Shown here: positions 22,958-34,020 of the stretch, piece after piece | Numbering within the stretch: the first letter of the stretch is position 1 | Layout of the letters: each line of letters begins with the position of its first letter | Source of the DNA: Bos javanicus | Taxonomy: Eukaryota; Chordata; Mammalia; Artiodactyla; Bovidae | DNA: 64,000 nucleotides | Direction: 5' to 3' | NCBI RefSeq assembly: GCF_032452875.1 | Contig: NC_083870.1 | Span: 62,001 to 126,000 of the forward strand | Translations under genes and position numbers: made by a program | The notes under the pieces: model-generated | The model's input: the letters and a program-made list of their open reading frames with translations, nothing else | What the model was told of the DNA's origin: nothing | The model's database searches: none

Positions 22958-23680
22958 CCCAACATTACGACACTGCAAGCAGCTACATCTAAGAGTGCTT
23001 GCATTGATATACCTAGTCCTTATGATATGGAATTAATAGAATTATACAATCCTCATAAAATCCCCACTGGATATTATGGGCCAATCCCACCTGGAACAGT
23101 TGGACTTTTGGGATGTAGCGGCTGTACAATGAAAGGTTTAATAGTATTGACTGGAGTTGTGGATGAAGATTTTGAAGGAGAGATACATGTCATGGTGAAT
23201 GTCGTAGAATTAAGAAATGTATATCTACAAAAAGGGGAACACTTTGCACTATTATTACTTTTGCCATATGTCAAACCAATGAGAGCATCTGATAAAATTA
23301 GGCAGGGAGGTTTTGGTAGCACCAACCTTACCGCCGCACTATCTACCTTATTAAAGGAACATCAAAAGCCTATGCTTACTCTAAAGATACGGGGGGGAAA
23401 ATTTCACAGGTATGTTGGATACAGGAGCCAACATTTCCATTATTAGAACTGAAGAATGACCCCTTGAAGGGGTAAGACTGTGGCTCCTTCCAGACTGTTA
23501 GGGGTAGGAGAGGCTGATGCTACACGAACTTTCATCAGTGCATCCTATTTACAAGCTTATGGTCCTGATCAAATTGTAGTTTACATCAAACCATATATTA
23601 CCAGTATCCCTATTAATTTGTGGGGAAGGGATTTTCTTGAACAAATGAAAGCCATGATCTCTCTAAATGAGCCTTTTTGA
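22910..23680 (+). pseudogene. pro: Retroviral pro: open dUTPase, broken protease
   Basis: The frame entered by -1 slippage is open from 22910 to 23446 (179 codons plus stop). It encodes a dUTPase domain: SACIDIP near 22990, the conserved TGVVDEDFEGEI near 23150 and a C-terminal RQGGFGST near 23305. dUTPase hydrolyses dUTP and limits uracil in viral DNA. The aspartic protease follows but changes frame around a 7-G run (23391-23397). Its active-site DTGA box (23418-23429) lies in another frame that stops at TGA 23457-23459. The C-terminal half, ending NLWGRDFLEQ, is back in the first frame (23480-23680). No active protease can be made. Confidence 0.9.
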
Positions 23681-23693
23681 TGGTGGCCATTGA

Positions 23694-26202
23694 GTTAACA
23701 CCGCTGCCTCTGATTGGGAATCTGATGCCCCAGTATGGACACCTCAATGGCCCCTGACTAAAGGAAAGTTGGCAGCTCTCACACAATTAGTAAATGAGCA
23801 ATTACATAAAAATTATATAGAGCCTTCATTTTTCCCATGGAATTCTCCCGTTTTTGTAATAAAAAAGAAATCAGGAAAATGGCAAATGTTGATAGATTTA
23901 AGAAATGTTAATAATACTATGATTCCTATGGGGCCCTTACAACCTGAATTGCCCTCCCCTTCCATGGTGCCAAAAGGATGGCCTGTAATTATTATTGACT
24001 TACAAGGCTGCTTTTTTAATATACCTTTGCATCCTAAAGATAGAAAACGTTTTGCTTTTTCAGTTCCCTCTGTAAATCACATGGCTCCTGTTAAAAGATT
24101 TCAATGGAAGGTTTTACCTCAGGGGATGATGATGAACTCTCCTACCATTTGCCAATATCTCATATATGTTTTATTACAACCTAGTAGAGATAAATATCCT
24201 ACTGCCTTCATAATTCATTATATGATGACATACTCCTTTCCATGGAATCTGAACTTTGTTTACAACAGTTATATGACAAAGTCACCACCACTCTTCAAAA
24301 TCATGGCCTACTTGTTGCACCAGAAAAATTCAATTGAAAGCACCCTTTAATTACCTAGGACATGTTATGGAAGAGTCTAAGATAAAAGCTCAAAAAACTC
24401 AAATCTCTATGCATTCTCTACACACATTAAATTATTTTCAAAAATTGATAGGAGATATTAATTGGCTTTGGTCATCTATTGGCATTCCACCTATGCATTA
24501 CAAAATTTATTTAAAATTTTAGAGGGACCTCCTGACCCTAATAGTCCTAGACAGCTAACAAAAAAGTGAAAGAAGAATTAAAATTTGTAGAAAAACACAT
24601 TCAACAATTTTTCTCAACTTAGCTGGACCATACCCAACTGATCTATTTATATATATTCCCCACCAAACATTCACCTACTGCAATCATAGCTCAAAACAGC
24701 CCAATAGAATGGGTATATCTACATACTAAGCAGTCAAAGAAAATTGTATCATACATTGAGAAAATAGGACAGCTAATTGCATCAGGAAGGAGCCATGTAC
24801 AAACCTTAACTGGATTTAATCCATATGCAATACATGTCCCTTTGACAAAAAAGGAATTACAAATTGCCTTACAGTATAACATGACCATGCAAATAGCATT
24901 AAGTGACTTTCAGAACATTATCTCATTTCATTTGCCAAAAGGAAAATTATGGGACACCCTACAATTTACTCAATTTATAGTAACTAATATCATTGCCTCC
25001 CAGCCTATTTCAAATGCACCTACCTATTTCATTGATGGCAACAAGAAAGGCATAGCTGGGATTGTCGGCCCTGATATCAAAGAGAAATTACCCACTACCT
25101 ATTCTTCAGTACAAAGAGTTGAATTGTATGCTTTATATGCTCTTTTGTCTCTTCAACCATCATCCTTCAATGTCTATACTGATTCCAAATACCTTGCTTC
25201 CCTTTTCTCCAATTTTGTTACTGCCTTTTTATACAACCTAGATGAAGAATTATATATTCTCTTTTCAAAGACTCAAGCCTTAATTCCATCACGTACAGAA
25301 CCTTTCTTCATTGCACATATACGTGCTCATTCAGGTTTACCTGGCCCCCTGGCAGCAGGGAATGATGCTGTTGATAAGTTCATAGCTCCTATCTTTACAT
25401 CTGCTATGGACGAACACGCTAATCTTCATACCAATGCTAAAAGATTGCACTCTAAATACCATATTCCCCTCACTGAAGTGAGACATATCATTAAATCCTG
25501 TGATGTCTGCACTCCTCTGCACTTACGTACCACAGTTTCAGGAGTTAATCCTCATGGGCAACAGCCTAACTCCCTTTGGCAATCTGACTTCACTCATTGC
25601 TCCTTGGGAAAGTTTTCTTTGCTTTTTGTCTCAGTTGATACATTTTCAGGTTTTATATGGGCAGTGCCTGTCTCTTCAGAATCCAGCAAACACGCCATTT
25701 CTGCACTTTTACTCACCTTCACTGTTATGGGAATACCTTCGGTCTTAAAAACAGATAATGGGCCTGCATTTACCTCTCACTCGTTCCGTTCATTTCTAGT
25801 GGAATGGAATATAACACACATCAGGGGCTACCCTATAATCCCCAGGATCAAACAATTATCGAAAGAACCCATCATACTCTTAAAACTCATCTGTTAAAAC
25901 AGAAAGGGGGAATATGGAAGAGGAGATACACTTCTTATCCTATGAACCCTCAATTGTTATTATCTTTAACTCTTTATACCTTAAATTTTTTTAATTTACT
26001 AAAAGATAGTTCTGATACTCATGCAGACAGACATTTTGCAGAGGAAAACAGTAAGAAATCGTTAGAAGCCAACACACCAATATGGTATAAGCAGTTTAAT
26101 CAATGGTTGCCAGGAATCTTACGACTCCTAGGCAGAGGTTACGGTCTTGTCATTGCAGATGGAGAAGAAATCTGGGTTCCACTTCCCCATGTCCATTACT
26201 AA
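23694..26202 (+). pseudogene. pol: Retroviral pol: RT, RNase H, integrase, multiply frameshifted
   Basis: RT occupies 23694-24350 (SPVFVIKKKSGKW, 'VIIIDLQGCFFNIPLHPKDR', KVLPQG). The frame changes at the catalytic YxDD box near 24222, destroying it, and the thumb/connection continues at 24334-24522 in another frame. 24523-24841 is broken. 24842-25897 carries RNase H (FIDGN, QRVELYAL, NVYTDSKY) and integrase (HHCC zinc site with KSCDVC; catalytic Asp in WQSDFTH and in TDNGPAF). The frame shifts again near 25830, and the third catalytic residue (Glu of IIERTHHTLK) and the C-terminal DNA-binding domain lie in 25804-26202. At least three frame breaks are visible. Confidence 0.93.
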
Positions 26203-26850
26203 GAAGGACCCCAAGACCAGACTCCCCAAACAGGTGATGCAGCTGACATGAAGGGTCTCATCAATGACCATAGAGAAGCCGAAGAGAAAACGTCAATGTC
26301 TGAACCCCTACCATAGGACCTGAGCAATGGCATGTGTGGAAGATTCCTGCTGCATTGGAGCGCTTTGCCAATGTGTATGGGACTGTGAAAGCCTTAAAAA
26401 CCTCAAAACTATACCTTTTTATACAATAGTACAGGTTATATCCAATCTTGTGTGCACCTCCCATGCATGTTTATTGTAGGTAACTTTGATATAGAACTTT
26501 CTGCTAAGATTGTTAACTGTACAGCATGTGCCTTGTATACATGTTTAAACCATATTATTTCATATCATTATGTCAACATTGCAATAGTCAAGCAAAGATC
26601 TGATTTGTGGCTTCCTGTTAACCTAACAGAACCATGGACCAACTCTGTATTTCTCTCAGTTTTGCTCAAATATGGCTTAAGGAAGTCAAAGCGCATAATA
26701 GGATGGATTATTGCTGGCATTCTTAGTCTAGTATCTATTGTTACAGTAGGAACCCTATCTGGTATGGCACTACACAATTCTATACAGATGTCTCTACTCA
26801 AGACTCCATGCCTCCTACGACGGAATCCAACTAACAGCTGTGATGCTTAA
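26203..26850 (+). pseudogene. env: env remnant around the SU/TM junction
   Basis: Only about 650 bp separates pol from the 3' LTR, against well over 1.5 kb for a complete env, so most of the gene is deleted. The frame 26452-26850 (132 codons) contains a basic cleavage-like site RKSKR followed by a hydrophobic run (IIGWIIAGILSLVSIVTVG), which fits the end of the surface subunit and the fusion-peptide region of the transmembrane subunit. The receptor-binding region, TM ectodomain, anchor and tail are not recognisable. A basic cluster (KPKRKR) at about 26276-26293 could be part of an Env leader, but this is tentative. Confidence 0.8.
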
Positions 26851-26859
26851 ACTAAAAAC

Positions 26860-26869
26860 AAAAGGAGGA
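26860..26869 (+). promoter_or_regulatory. Polypurine tract
   Basis: AAAAGGAGGA ends two bases before the 3' LTR (26872). This is the purine-rich plus-strand primer expected at this position. Confidence 0.85.
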
Positions 26870-26871
26870 TA

Positions 26872-27273
26872 TGTTGGGAGGCACAGTGCTAAATAGCCTT
26901 GAAGGAGAAAGTCCGTGGGAAAATGGCGAAGGGCCAGAAGTACCCAAGCATTGCGATTGCTGAAGAACATTTCCTGCCTTTGGCTATGCTCGGCACCTAG
27001 ATTTAACAATTAAACATTAAAGACGTTGCTTGAGAAAATGGATCATAGATAAATACATGGGTCGTTAAGAATGTGCTGTTTCTTGAAGTATCTTTTACTG
27101 ATTACATCTTAGCCTTGTACGTGTTCTGCTGGCTGTATGCTCTAAGCTCTTTGTTCCTTGCTCCTATAAAAAGGCTTGACTGCAGAAATAAACTTGTCAG
27201 TCCTTGCAGAGACTGTCCAAGTGTTGTTCTTTCAGGTTCGCCATTTCCAAGTCCCGGAGACATATCTCCAACA
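26872..27273 (+). repeat. 3' LTR of provirus (402 bp)
   Basis: TG...CA ends, followed directly by the CATAC target duplicate (27274-27278). Compared with the 5' LTR it carries an extra base near 27120 and 13 substitutions, mostly transitions. TATA and AATAAA are kept. Confidence 0.95.
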
Positions 27274-30127
27274 CATACAAATTGTGAGATTATTTTTTCT
27301 AGCTCTGTGAAAAATACCCTTGGTAGCTTGATAGGGATTGAAGTGATTCTGTAGATTGCTTTGGGTAGTATACTCATTTTCACTATATTGATTCTTCCGA
27401 TCCATGAACATGGTATATTTCTCCATCTATTAGTGTCCTCTTTGATTTCTTTCACCAGTGTTTTATAGTTTTCTATATAAAGGTTTTAGTTTCTTTAGGT
27501 AGATATATTCCTAAGTATTTCATTCTTTTTGTTGCAATGGTGAATGAAATTGATTCCTTAATTTCTCTTTCTATTTTCTCATTATTAGTGTATAGGAATA
27601 CAAGGGATTTTTGTGTGCTGATTTTATATCCTGCAACTTTATTATATTCATTGATTAGTTTTAGTAATTTTCTGGTGGAGTCTTTAGGGTTTTCTATGTA
27701 GAGGATCATGTCATCTGCAAACAGTGAGGGTTTTATTTCTTCTTTTCCAATTTGGAATCCTTTTATTTCTTTTTCTGCTCTGATTGCTGTGGCCAAAATT
27801 TCCAAAACTATGTTGAATAGTAGTGGTGAAAGTGGGCATCCTTGTCTTGTTCCTGGCTTTAGGGGAAATGCTTTCAATTTCTCACCATTGAGGATAATGT
27901 TTGTCATATATAGCTTTTATTATATCGAAGTATGTTCCTTCTATTCCTGCTTTCTGGAGAGGGTTTTTTTTTTTATCATAAATGGATGTTGAATTTTGTC
28001 AAAGGCTTTCTCTGCATCTATTGAGATAATCATATGGCTTTTATTTTTCAATTTTGTTAATGTGGTGTATTACATTGATTGATTTGTTGATATTGAAAAA
28101 TCCATGCATCCCTGGGATAAAGCCCACGTGGTCATGGTGTATGATCTTTTTAATGTGTTGTTGGATTCTGATTGCTAGAATTTTGTTAAGGATTTTTTCA
28201 TCTATGTTCATCAGTGATATTGCCTATAGTTTTCTTTTTTTGTGTGTGTGGCATCTTTGTCAGGTTTTGGTATGAGGGTGATAGTGGCCTCGTAGAATGA
28301 GTTTGGAAGTTTACCTTCCTCTGCAATTTTCTGGAAGAGTTTGAGTAGGATAGGTGTTAGCTCTTCTCTAAATTTTTGGTAGAATTCAGCTGTGAAGCCG
28401 TCTGGACCTGAGCTTATGTTTGCTGGAAGATTTCTGGTTACAGTTTCAATTTCTGTGTTTGTGATGGGTCTGTTAAGATTTTCTATTTCTTCCTGGTTCA
28501 GTTTTGAAAACTTGTATTTTTCTAAGAATTTGTCCATTTCTTCCACGTTGCCCATTTTATTGACATAAAATTGTTGATGGTAGTCTCTTATGATCCTTTG
28601 TATTTCTGTGTTGTCTGTTGTGATCTCTCCATTTTCATTTCTAATTTTATTGATTTGATTTTTCTCCCTTTGTTTCTTGATGAGTCTGGCTAATGGTTTG
28701 TTAATTTTATTTATCCTTTCAAAGAACTATCTTTTGTCTTTGTTGATTTTTGCTATGGTCTTTTTTTGTTTCTTTTGCATTTATTTCTGCCTTGATTTTT
28801 AAGATTTCTTTCCTTCTACTAACCCTGGGGTTCTTCATTTCTTCCTTTTCTAGTTGCTTTAGGTGTAGAGTTAGGTTATTTATTTGACTTTTTTCTTGTT
28901 TCTTGAGGTATGCCTGTATTGCTATGAACCTTCCCCTTAGCACTGCTTTTACAGTGTCCCATAGGTTTTGGGTTGTTGTGTTTTCATTTTCATTCATTTC
29001 CATGCATATTTTGATTTCTTTTTTGATTTCTTCTGTGATTTGTTGGTTATTCAGCAGCGTGTTGTTCAGCCTCCATATGTTGGAATTTTTAATAGTTTGT
29101 CTCCTGTAATTTACATCTAATCTTACTGTATTGTGGTCAGAAAAGATGCTTGGAGTAATTTCAATTTTTTTTGAATTTACCAAGGCTAGATTTATGGCCC
29201 AGGATGTGATCTATCTTGGAGAAGGTTGCATGTGCACTTGAGAAAAAAGTGAAATTCATCGTTTTGGGGTGAACTGTCCTATAGATACCAATTAGTTCTA
29301 ACTGGTCTATTGTATCATTTAAAGTTTGTGCTTCCTTGTTAATTTTCTGTTTAGTTGATCTATCCATAGGTGTGAGTGGGGTATTAAAGTCTCCCACTTC
29401 TATTGTGTTACTGTTAATTTCTCCTTTCATACTTGTTAGCATTTGTCTTACATATTTTGGTGCTCCTATGTTGGGTGCATATATATTTATAATTGTTATA
29501 TCTTCTTCTTGGATTGATCCTTTGATCATTATGTCATGTCCTTCTCTGTCTCTTTTCACAGCCTTTGTTTTAAAGTCTATTTTATCTGATATGAGTATTG
29601 CTACTCCTGCTTTCTTTTGGTCTCTATTTGAGTGGAATATCTTTTTCCAGCCCTTCACTTTCAGTCTGTGTGTGTCCCCTGTTTTGAGGTGGGTCTCTTG
29701 TAGACAACATATATAGGGGTCTTGTTTTTGTATCCATTCAGCCAGTCTTTGTCTTTTGGTTGGGGCATTCAACCCATTTACATTTAAGGTAATTATTGAT
29801 AAGTATGATCCCGTTGCCATTTACTTTATTGTTTTGGGTTCAAGTTTATACACCCTTGTTGTGTTTCCTTTCCAGAGAAGATCCTTTAGCATTTGTTGGA
29901 GAGCTGGTTTGGTGGTGCTGAATTCTCTTTTGAGAATTCAAATACAAACTTTTGCTTGTCTGTAAAGCTTTTGATTTCAGCGCGCTTTCTCAGGCAGATG
30001 TTGACCGTCCAGAACCCCAGGAAGTCTTAGTTAGCAAAGAAGCCTGATTGCAGGCTTAGTTATGGTAACTTAGTTATAAGATTTCCTTTAAGCATTGTAC
30101 CACAATGTATTTGCTAATCAGTAAAAC

Positions 30128-30851
30128 TTTATTTTTAGAGAGGTTTTAGGTTCATGACTAAATTGAGATTAAAGTACAGAGATCCCATATACCTCCTGCC
30201 CCACAATGGAACACTCTCCCCCTCAGAGGGATACACTTGTTAAAATCAAAGAAATGGAAATGTAGAATGATGCATTGCTATCACCCCAATTTTATAGTTT
30301 ACATTAGGGTTCACTCTAAGTACTGTATATTTTGAGGATTTTGACATATACATTGATAAGATTCAAAATTATAGAAACAAGCTGAAGAATTTCATTGCCT
30401 TAAATATCCTTGGTGCTCCACCTATTCATCCTTCTCACTTCCCTAATCCTTTACATTCATTTATACTTTTTCTGTCTCCATAGTTTTGCCTTTTTCAGAA
30501 TGTCATGTAGTTGAAATTATATACAGGTAGCTCTTTCAGTCCAGTTTCTTTCATTTGGTAATATGCATTCAAGTTTCCTGAATATTTTTTCACCGTTTAA
30601 TAGCTCATTTATTTTTAACTCTGAATTATATTCTGTTGTCTGGATGTACTACGATTTATTTATCTATTTATGTCCTATCGAGGGACATCTCAGTTGCTTT
30701 CAAGATTTGGTAATCATGAGTAAAGCTGCTATAAACATCCATGTGCAGCAAAACTGCTTTTTTCATGTGTGTGTGAATCTGTTTATAGGCCACGTTTTGT
30801 CTTTTTTACCAGTTTCTGTTTTGTTTTGTCTTGTTATTCCGCCCACCCCCC
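30128..30851 (-). mobile_element. Old mammalian L1 3' UTR
   Basis: Antisense L1M 3' UTR: 'gaggttttaggttcatgact' and 'gtacagagatcccatatacc' at the start, then 'cagaatgtcatgtagttgaa' near 30500 and 'gggacatctcagttgctttc' near 30685. It is far more diverged than the ruminant L1 next to it, from which it is separated by about 150 bp of unassigned sequence (29979-30127). Confidence 0.7.
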
Positions 30852-30864
30852 TTCATTTTAACAG

Positions 30865-31160
30865 CTCAGTTGGTAAAGAATCTGCCTGCAAAGCAGGAGA
30901 CCCCAGTTTGATTCCTGGGTTGGGAAGATCTCCTGGAGAAGGGATAGGCTATGCATTCCAGTATTCTTGGGCTTCCCTTGTGGCTCAGCTGGTAAAGAAT
31001 CCCACCTGCAGTGCAGGAGACCTGGGTTCAATCCCTGGGCTGGGAAGATCCCCTGGAGACATGAGAGGCTACCCACTCCAGCATTCTGGCCTGGAAAATT
31101 CCATGGACTGTATAGTCCATGGGGTCCCAAAGAGTTGGACACAACTTAGTGACTTGTACT
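30865..31160 (+). mobile_element. Bov-tA SINE with doubled tRNA head
   Basis: Two tRNA-like heads in tandem ('ctcagttggtaaagaatctg' near 30865 and 'ctcagctggtaaagaatccc' near 30985) precede one BovA body. The 13-bp duplication TTCATTTTAACAG flanks the element (30852-30864 and 31161-31173), so the composite inserted as one unit. Confidence 0.92.
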
Positions 31161-31561
31161 TTCATTTTAACAGGAGTGGGCTTTGATTCTGGATACAATG
31201 ACTAGCCACTTATAAATTTAGAAAAATAATTTTATTAAACAACTCCTTAATTAATATTGGAAATGGTATTAAATTCAGGTCATTATGTGGAAAGCAAGTA
31301 AATTTGTTTACAGTGATCTGAATTATTGATTCTATCTTTGTATCATTATTGTTTTCTATAGGGCACCAAGAGAGTTGACTCACAGGAACCACATTAAAAT
31401 AGTTACTACTCTAAATATCTCTTTGCTGCACAACTTGTTCCTTAAAGGTGTGCTTCCCTTGAAAACAAAGTTTGATACTAAATTTTTTCAAAGTATTTTT
31501 AATCTCTGCATTTCTTAGAGTATAGATTAAGGGATTGAACATGTAGCCAATGATGGTGTGA

Positions 31562-31771
31562 AGTGAAGTGAAGTGAAGTGAAGTGAAGTGAAGTCGCTCA
31601 GTCGTGTCCAACTCTTTGCGACCTTGTGGACTCCTCCATCCATGGGATTTTCCAGGCAAGAATACTGGAGTGGGTTGCCATTTCCTTCTCCAGGGGGACT
31701 TTCCGACCCAGGAAGCAAACCCGGGTCTCCTGCATTGTAGGCAGACGCTTTACTGTCTGAGCCACAAAGTG
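31562..31771 (-). mobile_element. Bov-tA SINE in OR pseudogene
   Basis: An antisense SINE whose tail is a perfect GAAGT pentamer run (about 31560-31594), followed by the BovA body and tRNA-derived part ending in 'ttactgtctgagccaca'. It is directly abutted by a second SINE. Confidence 0.88.
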
Positions 31772-31985
31772 AAGTGAAATCACTCAGTCATGTCCGACTC
31801 TTTGCAACACCATGGACTGTAGCCTATCAGGCTCCTCCGTCCATGGGATTTTCCAGACAAGAGTGCTGCAGTGGATTGCCATTTCCTTCTCCAAGGGATC
31901 TTCCAACCCAGGAATCAAACCCAGGTTTCCTGCATTGCGGGCAGACACTTTACCATCTGAGCCACCAGGGAAGTCTGTTTGAGCC
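31772..31985 (-). mobile_element. Second Bov-tA SINE in OR pseudogene
   Basis: Another antisense SINE, head to tail with the previous one: AAGTGAAATCACTCAG at its start, and 'ttaccatctgagccaccagg' at the tRNA-derived end near 31968. A short GAGCCACAAG echo after 31981 suggests a small duplication between the two copies. Confidence 0.86.
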
Positions 31986-32977
31986 ACAAGCGAAGCCAAA
32001 TAAGCAAATATCTTATCCTCAGGGAAAGTAGTGGGAGGTCTAAGATAGATAAAGATAACAGGTACAAAAAATTAGATGACCACAGTGATATGAGACCCAC
32101 AGGTAGAGAGGGCTTTGTGTCTTCCCTCGGTTGAACGAGTATTTAAAGTGAAAAATATAATGTCATAAGAAACAAACAAGAGAGCAAATGTAACTAAGGC
32201 AACCATTCCTGAAAAGTCAATCACAAGCACACCAGGGATATAGGTGTCAGTACATGCAATTTTTAGCAATGGAAAAGTATCACAGAAAGAGTGATCGATT
32301 TCATTAGGACCACAGAAAGGGAAGTCAATTGCCATTTAAAAAAAAAAAAAAAAATGAAAGGAATGGACAGCTCCACCAGCCCAAGCAGCTAACAGAAGAA
32401 GATTGCATCTTGTTCTGTTCATGATAATCACATAACGGAGAGGCTTGCAGATGGGAACATAGTGATCAAAAGCCATGGCAGTAAGAATAAAGATCTCAGT
32501 ACCTCCAAAAAAGTGCACGATAAGGACCTGTACCATGCAATCACCATAGGAAATAGTCTTTCTCTCTACTAGCAGATCTCCAATTAATTTGGGTGTAATG
32601 TTGGAGGTATAGCAGAGGTCTATAAGGGATAAGTGGCTGAGGAAATAGTACATTGGTTAGTTAAAAAGAGGACTGCATTGAATGGAGAAGAGGACCAGAA
32701 GGTTTCCCACCAACAGGACAAAATAACAGAATAAGAAAAACACAAAGCAAAATATTTGTATGTTCTTGTTATATGAAAGTCCTAGAAGAATGAATTCTGA
32801 TATGTTTCTCTGGTTTTCCATTTGAGTTTAGTATAGGTTATACACAAATAACTTATGTTTTAGAAAAAAAGAAAACATATGTTTGGGTGAATATGAGCAG
32901 AATAATATAAAATTTACCAAAAATACATTTACATGAATAAAACTTTAATATTAATTATTGATATAGTAAATGTTTTT

Positions 32978-33464
32978 TTTTATTTATTTTAATTGGAGGC
33001 AAATTAGTTTACAATATTGTATTGGTTTTTGCATACATCAACATGAATCCACCATGGGTGTACACGTGAACACTGTGTACACTCCTAAACCCCCCTCCCA
33101 CCTCCTTCCCCATACCATCCCTCTGGGTCATCCCAGTGCACTAGCCCCAAGCATCCTGTATCCTGCATCAAACCTGGACTGATGATTCATTTCTTATATG
33201 ATATTATACATGTTTCAATGCCATTCTCCCAAATCATCCCCCCACCCCACAGAGTCCAAAAGACTATTCTATACATGTGTCTCTTTTGCTGTCTCGCATA
33301 CAGGGTTATCATTACCATCTTTCTAAATTCCATATATATGCATTAGTATACTGTATTGGTGTTTTTCTTTCTGGCTTACTTCACTCTGTATAATCGTCTC
33401 CAGTTTCATCCACCTCATTAGAACTGATTCAAATGTATTCTTTTTAATGGCTGAGTAATACTCC
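32978..33464 (-). mobile_element. L1 3' end, 5'-truncated (487 bp)
   Basis: Antisense L1 3' UTR closely like the one at 19.3-19.8 kb. The 15-bp ATAGTAAATGTTTTT lies on both sides (32963-32977 and 33465-33479), a clear target duplication. It carries a local duplication TGTACAC around 33060-33080. Confidence 0.95.
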
Positions 33465-33479
33465 ATAGTAAATGTTTTT

Positions 33480-33828
33480 AATCTCTCTTACTTTATAATC
33501 TATTGCAAAACAATTTATAATGAAAATGGTTATATAATTTACTCAATTACTTATAAAATTTTAAAATATTTAAACATTATTTTGAAAATAAAAGAGTTAA
33601 TTTCTGTAATAAAATATTTTACAAAACAAAGAAGGCTAATTGACCCAAGGCAAGAAAATATTCTTTTGTATATTTTTCAATTTTTGTGGCCATATACATG
33701 AAGGCAACTTTCCTTCTTTTAAAATTATCTAACCAAATTCCCTGAATTATCTGGGATGAATCACAAAGAAACAAAAGTTTGTTTAAAATCCCAGCTTGAA
33801 CTGCTGAACATTAATTTAAATGGAACAT
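33480..33828. other. AT-rich intergenic DNA, nothing recognised
   Basis: Very AT-rich; no gene or repeat family visible. Confidence 0.4.
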
Positions 33829-34020
33829 CTTAAGGTTTCCGTGATGGCTCAAGTGGTAAAGAATCTGCCTCAAAGCAGGAGACACTGTTTTGATCCCTGG
33901 GTGTGGAAGATCCCCTAGAAGAGGGAATGGCAGCCACTCCAGTATTCTTGCCTGGAAAATCCCATGGACAGAGGAACGTGGAGGGCTACATCCCATAGCA
34001 TCTCAAAGAGTTGGACACAA
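33829..34020 (+). mobile_element. Bov-tA SINE
   Basis: A sense tRNA-like head ('gatggctcaagtggtaaaga'), then a BovA body with 'ggaatggcagccactccag' and 'aaagagttggacacaagtca' at the end. Confidence 0.9.

Larger units (their letters stand above)
20923..27273 (+). mobile_element. Betaretrovirus-like (class II) endogenous provirus
   Basis: 6351-bp provirus with two LTRs (TG...CA), inserted into the L1 with a perfect 5-bp duplication CATAC (20918-20922 and 27274-27278). The internal order is primer site, gag, pro with dUTPase in the -1 frame, pol, env remnant and polypurine tract. Two zinc knuckles in Gag, dUTPase inside Pro and a GGGAAAC frameshift site are betaretroviral traits. By eye the LTRs differ by 13 substitutions and one indel in about 401 bp (about 3.2%), so the insertion is old but post-dates this L1. 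Frameshifts in pro and pol, a stop in gag and the env deletion make it replication-dead. Confidence 0.95.
19242..29978 (-). mobile_element. Ruminant L1 (5'-truncated), split by a provirus
   Basis: Minus-strand L1 of about 4.4 kb (19242-20922 and 27279-29978; CATAC at 27274-27278 is the provirus-generated repeat). It has a 3' UTR with tail at 19242, the ORF2 C terminus (20001-19819, 'PLLGIHTEETRIERDICTPM'), the RT with FADD box (27473-27907, SLFADDMILYIE) and the APE endonuclease (29161-29820, starting MATGSYLSIITLNVNGLN with CCLQETH). The segment upstream of 29820 is the ORF1 C terminus, so truncation falls within ORF1 near 29978. ORF2 is broken by several stops and frameshifts and is inactive. 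A provirus sits within ORF2. No clear L1 target duplication is visible. Confidence 0.93.
31411..32821 (-). pseudogene. Olfactory receptor pseudogene, OR4-like, split by SINEs
   Basis: Class II odorant receptor relic. The start ATG at 32821 gives MENQRNISEFILLGLS, typical of OR family 4. Further motifs: PMYYFLSHLSLIDLCYTS (TM2), 'LTAMAFDHYVPICKPLRY' (TM3, DRY box as DHY), FPFCGPNEIDHSFCD (loop 2), STEGRHKALSTCGSHITVV (TM6), LRPPTTFPEDKIFA, and the TM7 end MFNPLIYTLRNAEIKN near 31530. Lesions: TAA at codon 55 (32657-32659), an A-run of 18 at 32337-32354 replacing a few codons, TAA after HITVVI near 32072, and two SINEs (31562-31985) between extracellular loop 3 and TM7. Without the inserts the length is near normal. 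Confidence 0.92.

Noticed and set aside
23660..23700. A second frameshift site between pro and pol
   Set aside because: A C/T-rich run lies near the pro stop, but the pol frame is not in the -1 phase here and no stable downstream stem was convincing. Indels have disturbed this junction.
29336..29716. 126-codon hydrophobic plus-strand frame
   Set aside because: Antisense to the L1 ORF2 endonuclease domain; the hydrophobicity is a by-product of the A-rich L1 sense strand.
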